This document shows, piece by piece, positions 31,709-32,846 of a stretch of DNA of 32,846 nucleotides. The notes below the pieces were generated by a model. It did not search any database. It had not been told where the DNA came from and was given only the letters and a program-made list of their open reading frames with translations. The translations under genes and the position numbers were made by a program. The DNA is from Clostridia bacterium (GTDB taxonomy: Bacteria; Bacillota; Clostridia; UBA1381; UBA9506). The stretch lies in the NCBI GenBank assembly GCA_017407515.1, contig JAFQWH010000031.1, positions 1-32,846 of the forward strand. The letters are read 5' to 3'. Position 1 is the stretch's first letter, and every line of letters starts with the position of its first letter.

Positions 31709-32593
31709 TTAAGATAGAGCAATATATGGGAATTCCTCTTTTAAAAAGAAATCTTTGTAGGCAATAAAATCAAAAAAATGTTTTACATTACCGAAAAGAT
31801 CCTGTGGTTTATAGTAAATACTGAGTATCTGAGATACAAACCAAGGGACCTGTACAACATCAAAATCTTTTGATACGGGAGATGTATAAGCATGTCTTCT
31901 GCCTATTCCTATGCCGATGCCCGCCAGGATACTTTTTTTGTAAATGCTCAAGTCATCACAATAAAAGGCAACGTTCGGTGTTACGCCAACTCGGGCGAAA
32001 AACTGGTCAGAAGCACGGTGTACAGCACTCCCTTTAGCCGGATAAACAAAGGTCTTGTTATGGAGGTCAGAATAGTTAACTTTATCCTTTCCTAAAGGGT
32101 GCCCTTTGGGAACGAGTAAAATAAGTTCTGTTTCAGAAACATCATACTGATCATAATCATTGTAAATATCAGATTTTTCATCAATGACTAAATGATAGTT
32201 ATGATAATCTTCTTCCGGGTGATTTAATGTTATGTTTATGTTCACCTCAGGATGACGTTTTTTATATTCAAATATACAATGAGTGATTTCGTTCGTCATA
32301 GCTCGAATCAAAATATTTATCTCGCGTCCGTCCTGTAAGGATTCGGATAGTAAGAGAGGAATACTGTCAATTTTCTCAATGGCGGGGGCAAGGATATTCA
32401 GAAGCTTTTGGCCGTTTTTGTTCAGGGCGATTTGATTGGGATAACGGTCAAACAATTGGCAATTGAGCTCTTTTTCAAGTCGCTTGATAGAGGATGCTAC
32501 TGACGGCGTGGGAACCATATATTTTTGTGCGACCTTTGCAAAGCTTTCGTACTTTGCACTATCGCAAAAATAGTGTAACTGTAGTAATTCCAT
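31709..32593 (-). CDS. LysR-family transcriptional regulator
   Basis: The 294-residue protein has an N-terminal winged helix-turn-helix (about residues 1-60: LLQLHYFCDSAKYESFAKVA, then VPTPSVASSIKRLEKELNCQ and LFDRYPNQIALNKNG). An effector-binding domain of periplasmic-binding-protein fold follows (ELILLVPKGHPLGKD, SILAGIGIGIGRRHA). The effector is unknown. It has a perfect sigma-A promoter (32630-32658), and the inverted repeat at 32655-32686 overlaps its -35, which suggests autoregulation. It is divergent from the gene starting at 32832, the likely target. No clear terminator follows it; 31646-31663 holds a hairpin without a T-run. Confidence 0.93.
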   Translation of the reverse strand: MELLQLHYFCDSAKYESFAKVAQKYMVPTPSVASSIKRLEKELNCQLFDRYPNQIALNKNGQKLLNILAPAIEKIDSIPLLLSESLQDGREINILIRAMTNEITHCIFEYKKRHPEVNINITLNHPEEDYHNYHLVIDEKSDIYNDYDQYDVSETELILLVPKGHPLGKDKVNYSDLHNKTFVYPAKGSAVHRASDQFFARVGVTPNVAFYCDDLSIYKKSILAGIGIGIGRRHAYTSPVSKDFDVVQVPWFVSQILSIYYKPQDLFGNVKHFFDFIAYKDFFLKEEFPYIALS

Positions 32594-32629
32594 ACCAACA
32601 TCTCCATTTTCCTAACAATTATTTTCTTT

Positions 32630-32658
32630 ATTATAACCAACATAAAAATAAATGTCAA
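32630..32658 (-). promoter_or_regulatory. Consensus sigma-A promoter of the LysR gene
   Basis: On the minus strand TTGACA (32653-32658), 17 bp and TATAAT (32630-32635) form a perfect consensus promoter 36 bp before the start codon. Confidence 0.9.
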
Positions 32659-32686
32659 GAACCGCTTTGTAACTAGTTATTCTTGA
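32655..32686. promoter_or_regulatory. Candidate LysR operator
   Basis: TCAAGAA (32655-32661) and TTCTTGA (32680-32686) are inverted repeats, and the palindrome TAACTAGTTA (32670-32679) lies between them. One arm overlaps the LysR -35 box. Which of the two symmetric sites the regulator uses cannot be decided from sequence. Confidence 0.45.
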
Positions 32687-32831
32687 AAATTTTATAAAAC
32701 TGTGTTTTAAAAAAGGTAAATTTTAAAGTTTATCTAAAGCACAATGTGAAAGAATCTTTTTTAAAAAAAGGCGAAATGTTATAATATAAATAGATGTACA
32801 ATATATGCCATATGTATACTGGGGGGGCTTT

Positions 32832-32846
32832 ATGAGTGAAGTTTAT
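32832..32846 (+). CDS. Start of a gene cut by the window end
   Basis: An ATG at 32832 follows a G-run Shine-Dalgarno (GGGGGGG, 32821-32827) and encodes MSEVY before the window ends. A TATAAT at 32780-32785 could be its -10, without a convincing -35. It is divergent from the LysR gene and so probably its target. Five residues are too few to name it. Confidence 0.6.

Overview
The window reads as a chromosomal segment of an anaerobic, endospore-forming Firmicute of class Clostridia. Evidence: a spoIIGA-sigE sporulation operon, a CIRCE-controlled groESL operon, a low-potential ferredoxin, AGGAGG-type ribosome binding sites, GTG/TTG starts and AT-rich sigma-A promoters. I cannot name the species. 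Almost all genes belong to known core families; the least explained material is non-coding.

Layout. 1-1114: end of a thioredoxin-fold protein (possibly the tail of the anaerobic ribonucleotide reductase) and thioredoxin reductase. 1122-2431: a terminator, copy 1 of a roughly 200-bp structured repeat, an AT-rich glycerophosphodiester phosphodiesterase gene and a GC-rich palindromic repeat. 2432-4167: two tandem RimK-like ATP-grasp ligases. 4157-5828: spoIIGA-sigE on the minus strand, with a promoter of the expected spoIIG type. 5884-6308: about 420 bp of nested palindromes behind a strong promoter, leading to a GtrB-like glycosyltransferase and GtrA flippase pair. 7820-7927: DnaA-box-like sites. 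8088-22977: a 15-kb co-directional housekeeping cluster (pyrH-frr-uppS-cdsA-dxr-rseP-mutL-miaA-recD2-yrrM-pth-mfd), then prsA with its own promoter and terminator. 24135-25437: a small lipoprotein/membrane-protein module with a divergent XRE regulator. 25444-28633: a minus-strand operon of a BaiN/HI0933-type flavoprotein, hflX and yigZ. 28789-30832: groESL. 30843-31104: copy 2 of the structured repeat, lying between groEL and its terminator. 31162-32846: ferredoxin, tRNA-Thr(CGT), a LysR regulator and the first codons of a divergent gene.

How the genes work together. The central cluster joins pyrimidine nucleotide supply (pyrH), ribosome recycling (frr, pth), isoprenoid and lipid-carrier synthesis (dxr, uppS), phospholipid synthesis (cdsA), site-2 proteolysis (rseP), DNA repair (mutL, recD2, mfd) and tRNA modification (miaA, yrrM). 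UppS makes the undecaprenyl carrier that the upstream GtrB/GtrA pair would use. TrxB with the thioredoxin-like domain would supply reductant, perhaps for ribonucleotide reduction.

Most notable: (1) the two copies of the structured repeat have hairpins supported by compensatory base changes, and each is bracketed by a 17-21 bp direct duplication of terminator-region sequence, which looks like a small non-autonomous mobile element inserting at terminators; (2) a multi-hairpin array built on the CGATATG/CATATCG core sits directly behind a strong promoter. Neither could be compared with databases here.
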